This document shows, piece by piece, positions 30,709 through 39,606 of a stretch of DNA of 64,000 bases. How positions within the stretch are numbered: position 1 is the first letter of the stretch; every line of letters starts with the position of its first letter. Source of the DNA: JAGOVB01 sp964577365 (lineage in GTDB: Bacteria > Patescibacteriota > Minisyncoccia > Phycocordibacterales > PALSA-1337); contig CAZNYP010000002.1 in the NCBI GenBank assembly GCA_964577365.1, positions 38,242-102,241 on the forward strand, in the 5' to 3' direction. The notes below the pieces were generated by a model that was not told the DNA's origin, did no database searches, and worked only from the letters and a program-made list of their open reading frames with translations. A program made the position numbers and the translations under genes.

Positions 30709-31851
30709 CTATATAGTGATTCTCAAAAATCTCCGTTTACCGATCTTTACATCGATTGGTGCGGTGATTTTTATATTTGCATCTGTGACCTTTCCCTGCC
30801 CGATGATCTCTACCCCATTCCCCTCCACGAGGCGACGAAATTCTCCTTTTGATTCAACTGCACCAGATGAGATCACAACATCCATGAGTAGTGTATCCTT
30901 CTCTGCTTTTACGGTCTGTATATCTTCTGGCAATTCACCTTTTGAAAAAGTGCTCTCAAAAGCCTGGTGGGCTTTTTCTGCGGCCGCTTCGTCGAAACAC
31001 AGAGTAACCACCGCTTTTGCCAACGCTACTTTTACCTCTTTTGGATGACCTTCTGGTGTAGCTGTATTAGTGAGTAGTTCAAACCCTAGTGGTACCATAC
31101 CATCAGTCCATGACATCACTTTTCCAAACATATCCTCTGGAGTCTGGTCGAGACTGATCATATTCCCTTCTGACTTACCCATTTTCTTTCCTGCAGGATC
31201 AACGACGAGTTTTGTGGTGAGTACGATTTTATCTTTGTTCTTTAGAGATTTTATGAGATCACGTCCAGTGAGCATATTAAAAGTCTGGTCATTACCCCCG
31301 ATCTCTCCGTCCACATCCATAGCCACACTGTCATATCCCTGCATGAGCGGGTACATGAATTCGTGAATGTATATAGGTTTGTTTTCCCTCATTCGGTTTT
31401 CAAACATATCGCGCTTGAGCATTTGGTCTACCGTCATGAGCGAAGCGAGTTCTAGCACATCAGAAAAATTCATTTTTGCGAGCCACTCAGAGTTGAACTT
31501 TAACTCAGCAGCATTTTCACCCTCGAAAGAGATAAATTTTGAGGCCTGGTCCTTGTATGTCTTGCAGTTTGCGAGCACTTCTTCATGAGTGAGTTTTTTG
31601 CGGGCAGCAGTTTTGTCTGTTGGGTCACCGATCATAGCAGTAAAATCACCAATGAGGAAAAATACCTTGTGCCCTGCTTTCTGGAGCGCGGCCAATTTTA
31701 GAAGAGGGATGAGATGGCCGATATGAAGTGTCGGGCCAGTGGGATCTACACCGAGATAAAATGTAAGTTTTTCTTTTTCTAGACGCGACTTGACTAGCTC
31801 ACGACTAGGGTATACATTCTCTACTCCACGGTTCAATATTTCATCAATCAT
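30709..31851 (-). CDS. tyrS: Tyrosyl-tRNA synthetase
   Basis: 380 residues from ATG 31851. Class I signatures: LHIGHLIPLL (HIGH) near residue 43 and KKMGKSEGNM (KMSKS) near 223; VDPTGPT and YPLMQGYDSVAMDVDGE(I)GG surround the tyrosine site. A C-terminal S4-type RNA-binding domain (SKGEFRRLVEGNGVEI) closes it. It charges tRNA-Tyr. The start is fixed by TACATT (31858-31863), six bases, ATG; an upstream in-frame Met falls in the promoter. Divergent from the PBP gene, 38 bases apart. Confidence 0.94.
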   Translation of the reverse strand: MIDEILNRGVENVYPSRELVKSRLEKEKLTFYLGVDPTGPTLHIGHLIPLLKLAALQKAGHKVFFLIGDFTAMIGDPTDKTAARKKLTHEEVLANCKTYKDQASKFISFEGENAAELKFNSEWLAKMNFSDVLELASLMTVDQMLKRDMFENRMRENKPIYIHEFMYPLMQGYDSVAMDVDGEIGGNDQTFNMLTGRDLIKSLKNKDKIVLTTKLVVDPAGKKMGKSEGNMISLDQTPEDMFGKVMSWTDGMVPLGFELLTNTATPEGHPKEVKVALAKAVVTLCFDEAAAEKAHQAFESTFSKGELPEDIQTVKAEKDTLLMDVVISSGAVESKGEFRRLVEGNGVEIIGQGKVTDANIKITAPIDVKIGKRRFLRITI

Positions 31852-31889
31852 GTGAACAATGTAGCACAATATGTGTTAAAATTCATCCA

Positions 31890-34388
31890 ATGAGGCACCA
31901 CAAAAAGAAGCTAAAGAACCTTACATTGCTGGCCATCTCCCTAGGGATCATCCTTGCGGGCTTTAGTGTGCTCTGGGTATCTACGATAAAGATGCCTGAC
32001 ATCTCTGCTTTTGAGCAGCGCCGGGTCGCACAATCTACAAAAATATTTGACCGAACTGGTGAAATATTGCTCTATGATGTGCACGAGGACACAAAACGCA
32101 CCATCATCCCCTTCGAGGACATCTCTCCTTTTGTCAAAAAAGCGACCCTCGCTATCGAGGACGTAGAGTTTTATACTCACTTTGGCATAAAACCGACGGC
32201 GATCATCCGCGCAATCCTTGCAAACGTCACTCCAGGTGGTGGTATCACCCAAGGAGGATCGACCCTCACTCAGCAGGTCATCAAAAATGCAGTACTCACT
32301 CGTGACAAAACCCCTACCCGAAAGATAAAAGAATGGGTACTTGCGGTCAAACTAGAAAAAGTACTGACAAAAGACCAGATTCTCGCTACATATCTCAACG
32401 AAACACCTTATGGAGGTAGTATTTATGGTGTCGAAGAGGCTAGCCGTGCCTTTTATGGTAAAAGTGCAAAAGACCTCACCCTCGCTGAATCTGCATATAT
32501 AGCCGCGCTTGCCCAAGCACCGAGCTACTACTCGCCATATGGAAAAAACAAAGCTGACCTCGATACACGAAAAAATCTCGTGCTCAGCCGTATGCGCCAG
32601 AACAATTTCATATCCGAAGAAGAATACACTGCCGCAAAGAGTGAAGTAGTGGTTTTCCGAGAACGTAGCAATACCGGCATCCGCGCCCCACACTTTTCTC
32701 TCATGGTAAAACAATACCTCATCGACAAATACGGTGAGGACTATGTGCTACAAAATGGACTAAAAGTCACCACCACCCTCGACTACAAGATCCAGGAGAA
32801 GGCCGAGGGTGTCGTAAAAAACTTTGCCCCTACCCTCGAATCAGACTTTGGAGCGAGTAACACCGCTATGGTTGCTCTCGATCCACGAAACGGTGATGTT
32901 CTCATGATGGTGGGCTCACGAAACTATTTTGATCAAAAGATCGATGGGAATTTCAATATCATCACCGCAAAACGCCAGCCTGGTTCGACGATAAAGCCAT
33001 TTATTTACGCGGCTGCATTTGCGAAAGGATACACTCCAGAAACCATTCTCTTTGACGTAAAGACCGAGTTCTCTAGTGAGTGTACCCCTGACAGCAAGCC
33101 AAAAAATCCAAAAAATGACAAGACAAAGTGCTATGCTCCAGAAAATTACGACAGCATATTTGAAGGTCCTATGACTATGAAGTATGCCCTCGCCCAGTCT
33201 CGAAACATCCCTGCGGTAAAGACTTTGTACCTCACCGGTATCAACAAGGCTATCTCCCTTTTAAACGACATGGGGCTGACTAGTTTAAATGATCCAGATC
33301 GCTACGGTCTCACCCTCGTTCTCGGAGGCGGTGAAGTGACACCACTCGAACTCACGAGTGGATACGGTGTGTTTGCAAACGACGGTGTAAAGAACAAACC
33401 TCGTCTCGTCCTCAAAGTAGAGGATATGAATGGAAAAATCCTCGAGCAGTCGAATGTCGCTCCAGAACGAGTGCTCGATGAAAACACAGCGCGACAGATT
33501 TCTGATATCTTGTCAGATAAAAAAGTACGTATCAGTAGTCTCACTGCCCTTTTAAATCCTATTCCTCGTCAGGTGGCCATAAAGACAGGTACCACAAACG
33601 ATTATCGCGACGTGTGGGTGACTGGATATACACCAAACTTTGTGATGACTGCCTGGGCAGGTAAAAATGACAACACGGTTATGGCAAAAAAGGTGGCGGG
33701 TCTCATCATAGCCCCAGTGTGGACTGCTCTCTTTGCTGACATCGCTGAGAGTCTTCCAAATGACTACTTTAAACAGCCAGAACCGGCACCACTCGATATA
33801 AAAGCGACACTGCGAGGTAACTGGCGTGGTGGATTATCATATTTCAAGGACACGGTGTCAGGAAAACTGGCTACCGAATTCACCCCAGCAGAAACTCGTG
33901 AAGAAGTTATGGTGAACAGCGTTCACTCTATCCTCCACTGGGTGGACAAGGATGATCCTCGAGGCCCTATCCCTACACGACCAGAAAATGATTCTCAGTA
34001 CATCTCATGGGAATATGGGGTGCGAAAATGGTTTACCGAATGGCAAAAGAATAACCCTGGTTTTGTAGAAACTCAAAACGTTAGTATCCCTACTGAAAAG
34101 GATGACGTCCACACCGGCAAAAGTCTTCCCAAAATAGTTCTCGATGATATACCTCGAAATGTAGACGATAACAGACAGTTTACCGTTTCCTTTAGTGTAA
34201 ATGGTGATTATCCATACAGAAAGGCCGAACTTTTTGCAAACGGAAAGTATATTGCATCTACCGAGCGAAAATCGTTTAGCTTTATTCCCCGCGACCTCGA
34301 CCTCAGAGGAAATGTGGTGTTTACACTATATGTGTATGACTCTGTATACAACAAAGGTGAGTACCAGTTCAGTGTAGATATCAAATAA
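31890..34388 (+). CDS. Class A penicillin-binding protein (PBP1A)
   Basis: 832 residues: N-terminal membrane anchor (about 11-31), GT51 transglycosylase (AIEDVEFYTHFG, GGSTLTQQVIKN, KEWVLAVKLE), transpeptidase with SxxK in RQPGSTIKPF, SxN in AQSRNIPAVK and KTGTTNDYRD, and a C-terminal Ig-like tail after about 750. It polymerises glycan strands and cross-links peptides outside the membrane. TAAAAT lies seven bases before the ATG. With the Mur ligase and M23 peptidase it shows a peptidoglycan wall. Confidence 0.94.
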   Translation: MRHHKKKLKNLTLLAISLGIILAGFSVLWVSTIKMPDISAFEQRRVAQSTKIFDRTGEILLYDVHEDTKRTIIPFEDISPFVKKATLAIEDVEFYTHFGIKPTAIIRAILANVTPGGGITQGGSTLTQQVIKNAVLTRDKTPTRKIKEWVLAVKLEKVLTKDQILATYLNETPYGGSIYGVEEASRAFYGKSAKDLTLAESAYIAALAQAPSYYSPYGKNKADLDTRKNLVLSRMRQNNFISEEEYTAAKSEVVVFRERSNTGIRAPHFSLMVKQYLIDKYGEDYVLQNGLKVTTTLDYKIQEKAEGVVKNFAPTLESDFGASNTAMVALDPRNGDVLMMVGSRNYFDQKIDGNFNIITAKRQPGSTIKPFIYAAAFAKGYTPETILFDVKTEFSSECTPDSKPKNPKNDKTKCYAPENYDSIFEGPMTMKYALAQSRNIPAVKTLYLTGINKAISLLNDMGLTSLNDPDRYGLTLVLGGGEVTPLELTSGYGVFANDGVKNKPRLVLKVEDMNGKILEQSNVAPERVLDENTARQISDILSDKKVRISSLTALLNPIPRQVAIKTGTTNDYRDVWVTGYTPNFVMTAWAGKNDNTVMAKKVAGLIIAPVWTALFADIAESLPNDYFKQPEPAPLDIKATLRGNWRGGLSYFKDTVSGKLATEFTPAETREEVMVNSVHSILHWVDKDDPRGPIPTRPENDSQYISWEYGVRKWFTEWQKNNPGFVETQNVSIPTEKDDVHTGKSLPKIVLDDIPRNVDDNRQFTVSFSVNGDYPYRKAELFANGKYIASTERKSFSFIPRDLDLRGNVVFTLYVYDSVYNKGEYQFSVDIK

Positions 34389-34611
34389 TATCTAGTATAT
34401 TTGGTAGTTTCTCCAGGATTCTTGCTTTCTTTATGTAGATTTGGTTTTTTGCTATCGAGCTCGCTTGCACAGTGACTACTTTGTTTTTTATCGTGAGATC
34501 ATCTACTGGTATAGAAAACTCTAGGAGCACTTGTTTTACTAATTCTTTTTCGCTCTCGCTATCCGCTTGGAGTTTTTTAAACTTTTCGAGATATTGGCGA
34601 ATATTGAACAT
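34381..34611 (-). CDS. Small DUF721/DciA-like protein
   Basis: 76 residues, one helix followed by strands: PVDDLTIKNKVVTVQASSIAKNQIYIKK. The pattern resembles the DUF721/DciA domain, which helps load the replicative helicase, and its place in the dnaN-dnaA operon fits. The start overlaps the dnaN stop by one base (TAATG), and its end overlaps the convergent PBP gene by eight. The match is by pattern only. Confidence 0.5.
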   Translation of the reverse strand: MFNIRQYLEKFKKLQADSESEKELVKQVLLEFSIPVDDLTIKNKVVTVQASSIAKNQIYIKKARILEKLPNILDII

Positions 34612-35699
34612 TAGCGGTTCATTGGCATTACGAGGTATAGAAAGGACGTATCAGGTATAGAACGTATCACCACAGGCCGATTTGAACCGTTAAAGGCAAG
34701 TGAGAGACTGTCTGTCTCGATAGATTGGAAGCAGTCTGTGATGTACTTGTGATTAAAGTTTATTTCTATGGGTTCCCCTTCTATGACCGAGTCGATGGCA
34801 TTTGCGGTATCACCTACATCATTGTTTTTTGTGGTAATTTCAAATAGTTTCTCTTCTACCTTTATGTGTACCTGATTAAATTTGTCTGAAAAGATGTTTG
34901 ATATTTTGAGCGCTTGGAGGAGATCCTGCTTTAGGACGGTCACTGTAGTCTTTTCTCCCTTTGGGATGATCTGGCGATAGTCTGGAAACACCCCGTCTAC
35001 CACTCGAGATACGAGATATACCCCATCATATACACATGAGAGCTGATTTTTAGAGAGAGTGACTTGTACATCCCCTTCTGCTTTCTCCATCACTCGGACT
35101 ATTTCGGACACATTTTTAAATGGAATGAGGATAGAACCAAAATCCTTGCTCTTTTTTATCTTTATTTTCTTTTCTGCTAGACGAAATGAGTCCGTCGCGA
35201 CAAATACCACATATCCCTCTTCACAGTATATATAGACACTAGAGAGTTCTGGCTTTACTCCTGACGTAGAGGCGGCATACCAGACTGATTTGAGACCTTT
35301 TATGAACTGTTTTGCATCTACATCAAAAAAATCTCCTTCTACACGAGGAATGACAGGAAAATCCTCTACAGACAGAGCTTTTATAGTCGTTGTATTTCTA
35401 GATGTGCTTACTTTTAGGTTTTGTTCTTTGAGTTCGAGTTTTATCTTTTCACCAACTACACCACTTAGAAATGCAGAGAGGATAGATCCGGATACAGCTA
35501 CAGAACCTGCCTGCTCTACTCGAGCAGGGATAGTGACCTCGATACCCATATCGAGATTAGTAGATTTTAAAAGGAGTCCTGTCTCAGAGGCTTCGAGAAC
35601 GATACTAGAGAGTACCGGTAGGGATGCATTTTTACCCGTGATCTTTTCCACAGTTCCTACTGCCTGAATTAGTTTTTCCTGTATACACTCTATTTTCAT
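34611..35699 (-). CDS. dnaN: DNA polymerase III sliding clamp (beta)
   Basis: 362 residues with three repeated clamp domains. Recognisable parts: MKIECIQEKLIQAVGTVEKI, SIVLEASETGLLLKSTNLDMG, GVKPELSSVYIYCEEG, FVATDSFRLAEKKI, and the C-terminal YLVMPMNR with the usual hydrophobic-Met end. It encircles DNA and tethers polymerase. It follows dnaA on the same strand after 98 bases. TAAAAT lies about nine bases before the ATG. Confidence 0.94.
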   Translation of the reverse strand: MKIECIQEKLIQAVGTVEKITGKNASLPVLSSIVLEASETGLLLKSTNLDMGIEVTIPARVEQAGSVAVSGSILSAFLSGVVGEKIKLELKEQNLKVSTSRNTTTIKALSVEDFPVIPRVEGDFFDVDAKQFIKGLKSVWYAASTSGVKPELSSVYIYCEEGYVVFVATDSFRLAEKKIKIKKSKDFGSILIPFKNVSEIVRVMEKAEGDVQVTLSKNQLSCVYDGVYLVSRVVDGVFPDYRQIIPKGEKTTVTVLKQDLLQALKISNIFSDKFNQVHIKVEEKLFEITTKNNDVGDTANAIDSVIEGEPIEINFNHKYITDCFQSIETDSLSLAFNGSNRPVVIRSIPDTSFLYLVMPMNR

Positions 35700-35797
35700 A
35701 ATATTTAAATTTTAGGGTTATTAGGGCTGTTGATATGTGGAGAAATCGATTTTAAGTATATTTTGCAACGTAAGTTGTTAAATATTTTTCCCCAAGT
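35700..35797. other. dnaA-dnaN intergenic region, AT-rich
   Basis: 98 AT-rich bases. GATATGTGGAGA near 35732 is a poor DnaA-box relative. It may hold the dnaN promoter; evidence for an origin here is weaker than at 37136-37238. Confidence 0.4.
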
Positions 35798-37135
35798 TTA
35801 CAACATTGTCCTCAACTGACTGATCTCCTGTGAAAGAACTGAATTAGTTTTCAACTCATCTTTCACTTTTTCACAGGAATGAATCACAGTTGTATGGTCT
35901 CTTCCCCCCATCTTTTCCCCAATAGATGGATAGGAAATGTTGAAATCTTCTCGAAGGAGAAACATGATGACCTGGCGAGGCTTCACCACCTCCTTCTTTC
36001 GAGTCTTGTCGTATATACTCTCTTCACTAATATTATAATAATTCGATACGATTTTTATTACATCCTTTACAGAAGTATTCTTTTTCGGCTTAGTGCTGTC
36101 TTTGAGTACGTTTTTGAGGTCATTTATAGTGAGCTTTCCCTTTAGTTGCGACTGGATAGACACTGCATTCATCACGCCTTCTAGTTCGCGGATATTTCCC
36201 TCGAGGTTTTCTGCTACATACTCAATAATTTCGGCGTCGAGGATCAAGTTGTGAGCCAGTGCTTTTGCTTTTATGATGGCGAGACGAGACTCGAGGTCGG
36301 GAGAAGGTATATCGATGAGCATTCCAGCACTAAAACGTGATCGGAGGCGCTCCTCAAGGCTCGCAATATGGTTTGGATGACGGTCAGAAGAGAAAATGAT
36401 CTGCTTGTTTTGCTCAAAAAGTGCGTTGAAGAGGTGAAAGAGTTCCTCCTGGAACTTTTCCTTGCTCGCAAAGAACTGGATATCATCCATGATGAGTACA
36501 TCGTACTTGCGATATTTGTCTTTGAATTCCTGAGTCTTCCCTGTTTGTAGTGCGGCGAGGCATTCGGTGCCAAATTTTTCAGACGTGAGGTAGAACACCT
36601 TCTTTTCTGGGTAGGCTTCTTTGATAAAGTTCCCGATAGCCTGCACGAGGTGAGTTTTTCCTCTCCCTGTGTCTCCATATATATAAAACGGGTTGTAGGC
36701 GTGTCCCGGGCGCTGTATTACTGCCTGAGATGCTGCATGAGCAAGTTCGTTAAAAGGTCCGACAATGAAGGTCTCAAAGGTGTATTTTGGGTTGAGATTG
36801 TCATTTTTGTTTATATAGAGGTCCTGTAGAGGGAGGCTGGCGTTCATTTGAGGAACCATCTTGTCTGCAGCGCGTTTTTTGTCTCGTTTGTCAGTGATCA
36901 CATACTCGAGAGCGCGGACTTGTTCGTTGTACTTGCGGAGAACACGCAAAATATTGTTGTGGAACTTCTTTTGAAGCCATTCCTGATAGAAAGGACTCGG
37001 TACATGGAGGAACACAACACCATCATCTATCTTCCCTAGCGACGTTTCTTTGAACCACATGGTGAAATTACTCTTTGATATCTCAAGTTGTATCTCATTG
37101 AGTACTGATTGCCATAGATTATTTACGTCATGCAT
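35798..37135 (-). CDS. dnaA: Replication initiator DnaA
   Basis: 445 residues. Domain I (LWQSVLNEIQLEISKSNFTMWF), a short linker, AAA+ domain III with YGDTGRGKTHLVQAIGN (Walker A) and VLIMDDIQFFASKE (Walker B), and domain IV with the DNA-binding helix and the DnaA signature MGGRDHTTVIHSCEKV. It melts the origin. TATACT (37142-37147), six bases, ATG implies a leaderless mRNA. Divergent rpmH starts 104 bases away. Confidence 0.96.
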   Translation of the reverse strand: MHDVNNLWQSVLNEIQLEISKSNFTMWFKETSLGKIDDGVVFLHVPSPFYQEWLQKKFHNNILRVLRKYNEQVRALEYVITDKRDKKRAADKMVPQMNASLPLQDLYINKNDNLNPKYTFETFIVGPFNELAHAASQAVIQRPGHAYNPFYIYGDTGRGKTHLVQAIGNFIKEAYPEKKVFYLTSEKFGTECLAALQTGKTQEFKDKYRKYDVLIMDDIQFFASKEKFQEELFHLFNALFEQNKQIIFSSDRHPNHIASLEERLRSRFSAGMLIDIPSPDLESRLAIIKAKALAHNLILDAEIIEYVAENLEGNIRELEGVMNAVSIQSQLKGKLTINDLKNVLKDSTKPKKNTSVKDVIKIVSNYYNISEESIYDKTRKKEVVKPRQVIMFLLREDFNISYPSIGEKMGGRDHTTVIHSCEKVKDELKTNSVLSQEISQLRTML

Positions 37136-37238
37136 GTTTCCAGTATATACCTGTTTACAAATGTGACCACTTGTGCAAATTCATAATTTTTGTTGAAAAG
37201 CTGTTGATTATTTGTGGATAATGAGATATAGTGGCGCT
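37136..37238. other. dnaA-rpmH region, probable replication origin
   Basis: The dnaA-rpmH order and a perfect DnaA box TTGTGGATAA (37212-37221) make this the best origin candidate. The box lies between the -35 (TTGATT, 37204-37209) and -10 (TATAGT, 37227-37232) of rpmH, so bound DnaA would also block that promoter. CTTGTGCAAA near 37169 may be a weak second box. AT-rich stretches are present. Confidence 0.6.
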
Positions 37239-37373
37239 ATGTCACAAACATATAGTCCAAAAAGAAAGAAGCGAGCACGAACACACGGTTTTCTCGTTCG
37301 AAGTCGCTCAAAGAATGGAAAGAAAGTCCTTGCACGGCGCCGAGCTAAGGGTCGCAAGAAGCTCTCTGTCTAA
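37239..37373 (+). CDS. rpmH: 50S ribosomal protein L34
   Basis: 44 residues: MSQTYSPKRKKRARTHGFL, then KNGKKVLARRRAKGRKKLSV, the full L34 pattern. Very basic, it lies in the 23S rRNA interior. TATAGT, GGCGCT, ATG gives a leaderless start with a good -35 17 bases upstream of the -10. rnpA starts one base after its stop, as in most bacteria. Confidence 0.96.
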   Translation: MSQTYSPKRKKRARTHGFLVRSRSKNGKKVLARRRAKGRKKLSV

Positions 37374-37374
37374 C

Positions 37375-37695
37375 ATGCTCCCTCACACTACCAGACTGGG
37401 TAAAAAACTCTTTACAGAAGTGGTAAAGACCGGTATGGCGGTACATGCTGATAACATATGGTTCAAATACAGACGAATCGGCGATTTACAAGGCCGATTT
37501 TCTGTCTCTGTCCCTAAAAAAGCGAGCAAACTAGCCGTTTCCCGCAACCGTGCTCGCAGACGTATATACTCTGCTATCACTCCACAAAAAGGGTTTTATG
37601 GCATTTTTTTGGCCAAAAACGACCTCGTTCACGTGAGTTTTGAAAAGATAAAAGCCGAAGTTGCTTCCCTATTAGCTAAAGCTTCGTTAAAATAG
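37375..37695 (+). CDS. rnpA: RNase P protein component
   Basis: 106 residues. GRFSVSVPKKASKLAVSRNRARRRI contains the RNR-type basic helix typical of RnpA, with FKYRRIGD before it. It assists the RNase P RNA in trimming tRNA 5' ends. It lies one base after rpmH and five before yidC. An open frame continues upstream but that part is rpmH in another frame; ATG 37375 is the right start. Confidence 0.92.
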   Translation: MLPHTTRLGKKLFTEVVKTGMAVHADNIWFKYRRIGDLQGRFSVSVPKKASKLAVSRNRARRRIYSAITPQKGFYGIFLAKNDLVHVSFEKIKAEVASLLAKASLK

Positions 37696-37700
37696 TCCCT

Positions 37701-38411
37701 ATGTACCACGAATATATCTATAGACCCCTTTACAATGGCCTCATATATCTCTTTGACCTCCTCCCATGGATAGATGCAGGTGTAGCCGTCATACTTTTTA
37801 CGATCATTGTAAAACTCGTCCTCTACCCTCTTTCAAAAAAGGCGATCGTGACCCAGGCTCGGATGAAAGAGATCCAGCCCGAGCTCGAAGCGCTGCAGCA
37901 AAAGCACAAGGACGACAAGCAGGCACAGTCTCTCGCTATTTTTGATCTGTATAAAAAGAAACAGGTAAATCCATTTTCAAGTATCCTCCTTATCATCATC
38001 CAGCTCCCTATCCTCATCGCCCTCTACTCTATCTTTGTTCGATCAGGACTGCCTGAAATAAAAGACATTCTCTATCCTTTTATAGACAAACCGTTTGTCG
38101 ACATGCACCTATTTGGACTTTTTGATATCGCAAAGCGTAGTATCCTCCTCTCAGTCTTTGCAGCTGTGGCACAGTACTTTCAGATAAAGTATTCCCTAGG
38201 AAAACCTCCAGAGAAAAAGGAAAACCCTACGTTTCAGGATGATTTTGCCCGATCTATGTCGACCCAGATGAAATATGTATTCCCGGTGATGGTATTTTTC
38301 ATCTCATACACCACTTCAGGTGTGATCGCTCTATACTGGACGGTGAGTAGTCTATTTACCCTCGCACAAGAGATATACGTAAAGCGTCAGCTCAATCGGT
38401 CAAATCAATAG
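37701..38411 (+). CDS. yidC: Membrane protein insertase YidC/OxaA
   Basis: 236 residues of the core insertase without the large periplasmic domain of E. coli YidC. Segments: ILFTIIVKLVLYPLSKKAIVTQARMKEIQPEL (with the Arg in the groove region), FSSILLIIIQLPILIALYSIF, and the last three helices with MKYVFPVMVFFISYTTSGVIALYW. It helps membrane proteins to fold, with or without SecYEG. TAAAAT is seven bases upstream. Its end overlaps the convergent gene by 20 bases. Confidence 0.93.
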   Translation: MYHEYIYRPLYNGLIYLFDLLPWIDAGVAVILFTIIVKLVLYPLSKKAIVTQARMKEIQPELEALQQKHKDDKQAQSLAIFDLYKKKQVNPFSSILLIIIQLPILIALYSIFVRSGLPEIKDILYPFIDKPFVDMHLFGLFDIAKRSILLSVFAAVAQYFQIKYSLGKPPEKKENPTFQDDFARSMSTQMKYVFPVMVFFISYTTSGVIALYWTVSSLFTLAQEIYVKRQLNRSNQ

Positions 38412-39606
38412 CCCACAGAGAGAGATCGTATTTGTTTATAAAGAAGAGGCCGAGTTCTGCCTGATCGAGCGTGAGGCTAAATGCGTCTACGGTTGACCCG
38501 GTTTCCTCTAGGAGATTTGCTACTTTGTTTACACTGTTACTCACAGTGTCGAGGTGCCACACCTGATCATTTCCTAGAACTGTGCCCTTGTACCACGCGT
38601 CTGGTAGGTTTGCGAGAGGTTGGTTGGGTACTGCACAGTATATGCTGGTCTTTTTGAGATTGCTCCAAGTACATTTTTCTGGGAGCGTGACGAGGTATGT
38701 GTCCTGTATCGATCCTTCTGTCAAAGAAAATACTTTTGTCTCGGTCTTTCCTGCCACATACTGGCTATAAAAAACCTTTTTTGCATCGCGGCTCGTATTT
38801 GTAGTGAGGCCGTTTATCGGCCCGAGAACCTTTACTATATTTTTATTGGTCGCATTGAGGAAATATAGATAGCCCGGGCTTTTATTCGAAGCTTTTGTGG
38901 TGAGGGTGATCGTGTTTTCTTCAGGCCATGTGACGACCCAGCCCGAAAGAGGAGAATCAAAGACTTCTGTTTTGGCAGAGCCATCTATCTTTGATATATA
39001 CCCCACCCCATTTTCCAAAGTAAATATTCTGTCACCTTTTGGAGAGACGGCCATGCTCGAGATGTTGTTTGATAGAGGTCTCGCTTTTATCTCGGTACCG
39101 AGAGGTGACGATATAGAGGTCACGGCACTTGATCCCTCACGGATGTAGCGGAGGATGACATTTTTCGCTGCTCTATCCCAAAGACTCTCGTAGACGCGGA
39201 GGATAGTGGTGTTGCTGATCTTTTCCGGTTTATCACCATCGATATCTGCAATATAGGTGTGCCCATTTCCTCGATCAGCAAAGTAGACGAGGCTCGTGCT
39301 CGAGGTAGATGAAGCGAGTAGTCCTGATGCTACGGGCGTAGCGTATATCCTGCGTACTTTTGCAGGTATAGTGGTATCTACAGCAGGTGTCGATGTGCTC
39401 AGGGTAGGAGTGCTCGTTGAGGTGGGAGTGATCGGTGTTTGATTTGGCGATGAGGGATTGAGCGGGCTAAAGCTGTTGTTGCTCACAGGTGCAGTCGGTG
39501 TAGGCATTGGTGTAGTCCCCTTTTCAAAAAACAGCCAATACCATAGTCCTATAAAAACGAGGACTATAAAGATAAGTGTTGAAATGATAATGGTGACTCG
39601 TGACAT
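38392..39606 (-). CDS. Membrane-anchored protein with Pro/Thr/Ser linker and beta-propeller-like domain
   Basis: 404 residues: one N-terminal helix (about 5-26), a long linker of Pro, Thr and Ser (about 30-80), then a domain of repeated strands with NGHTYIADIDGDKPEKIS, SPKGDRIFTLENGVGYIS and WPEENTITLTTK, like TolB/WD-type propellers. It is the last gene of the eleven-gene secretion operon and overlaps the previous one by one base. It probably lies outside the membrane and binds a surface partner. Confidence 0.6.
   Translation of the reverse strand: MSRVTIIISTLIFIVLVFIGLWYWLFFEKGTTPMPTPTAPVSNNSFSPLNPSSPNQTPITPTSTSTPTLSTSTPAVDTTIPAKVRRIYATPVASGLLASSTSSTSLVYFADRGNGHTYIADIDGDKPEKISNTTILRVYESLWDRAAKNVILRYIREGSSAVTSISSPLGTEIKARPLSNNISSMAVSPKGDRIFTLENGVGYISKIDGSAKTEVFDSPLSGWVVTWPEENTITLTTKASNKSPGYLYFLNATNKNIVKVLGPINGLTTNTSRDAKKVFYSQYVAGKTETKVFSLTEGSIQDTYLVTLPEKCTWSNLKKTSIYCAVPNQPLANLPDAWYKGTVLGNDQVWHLDTVSNSVNKVANLLEETGSTVDAFSLTLDQAELGLFFINKYDLSLWAIDLTD

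Noticed and set aside
35700..35797. oriC between dnaA and dnaN
   Set aside because: AT-rich but only one poor DnaA-box relative, whereas the dnaA-rpmH gap has a perfect box.
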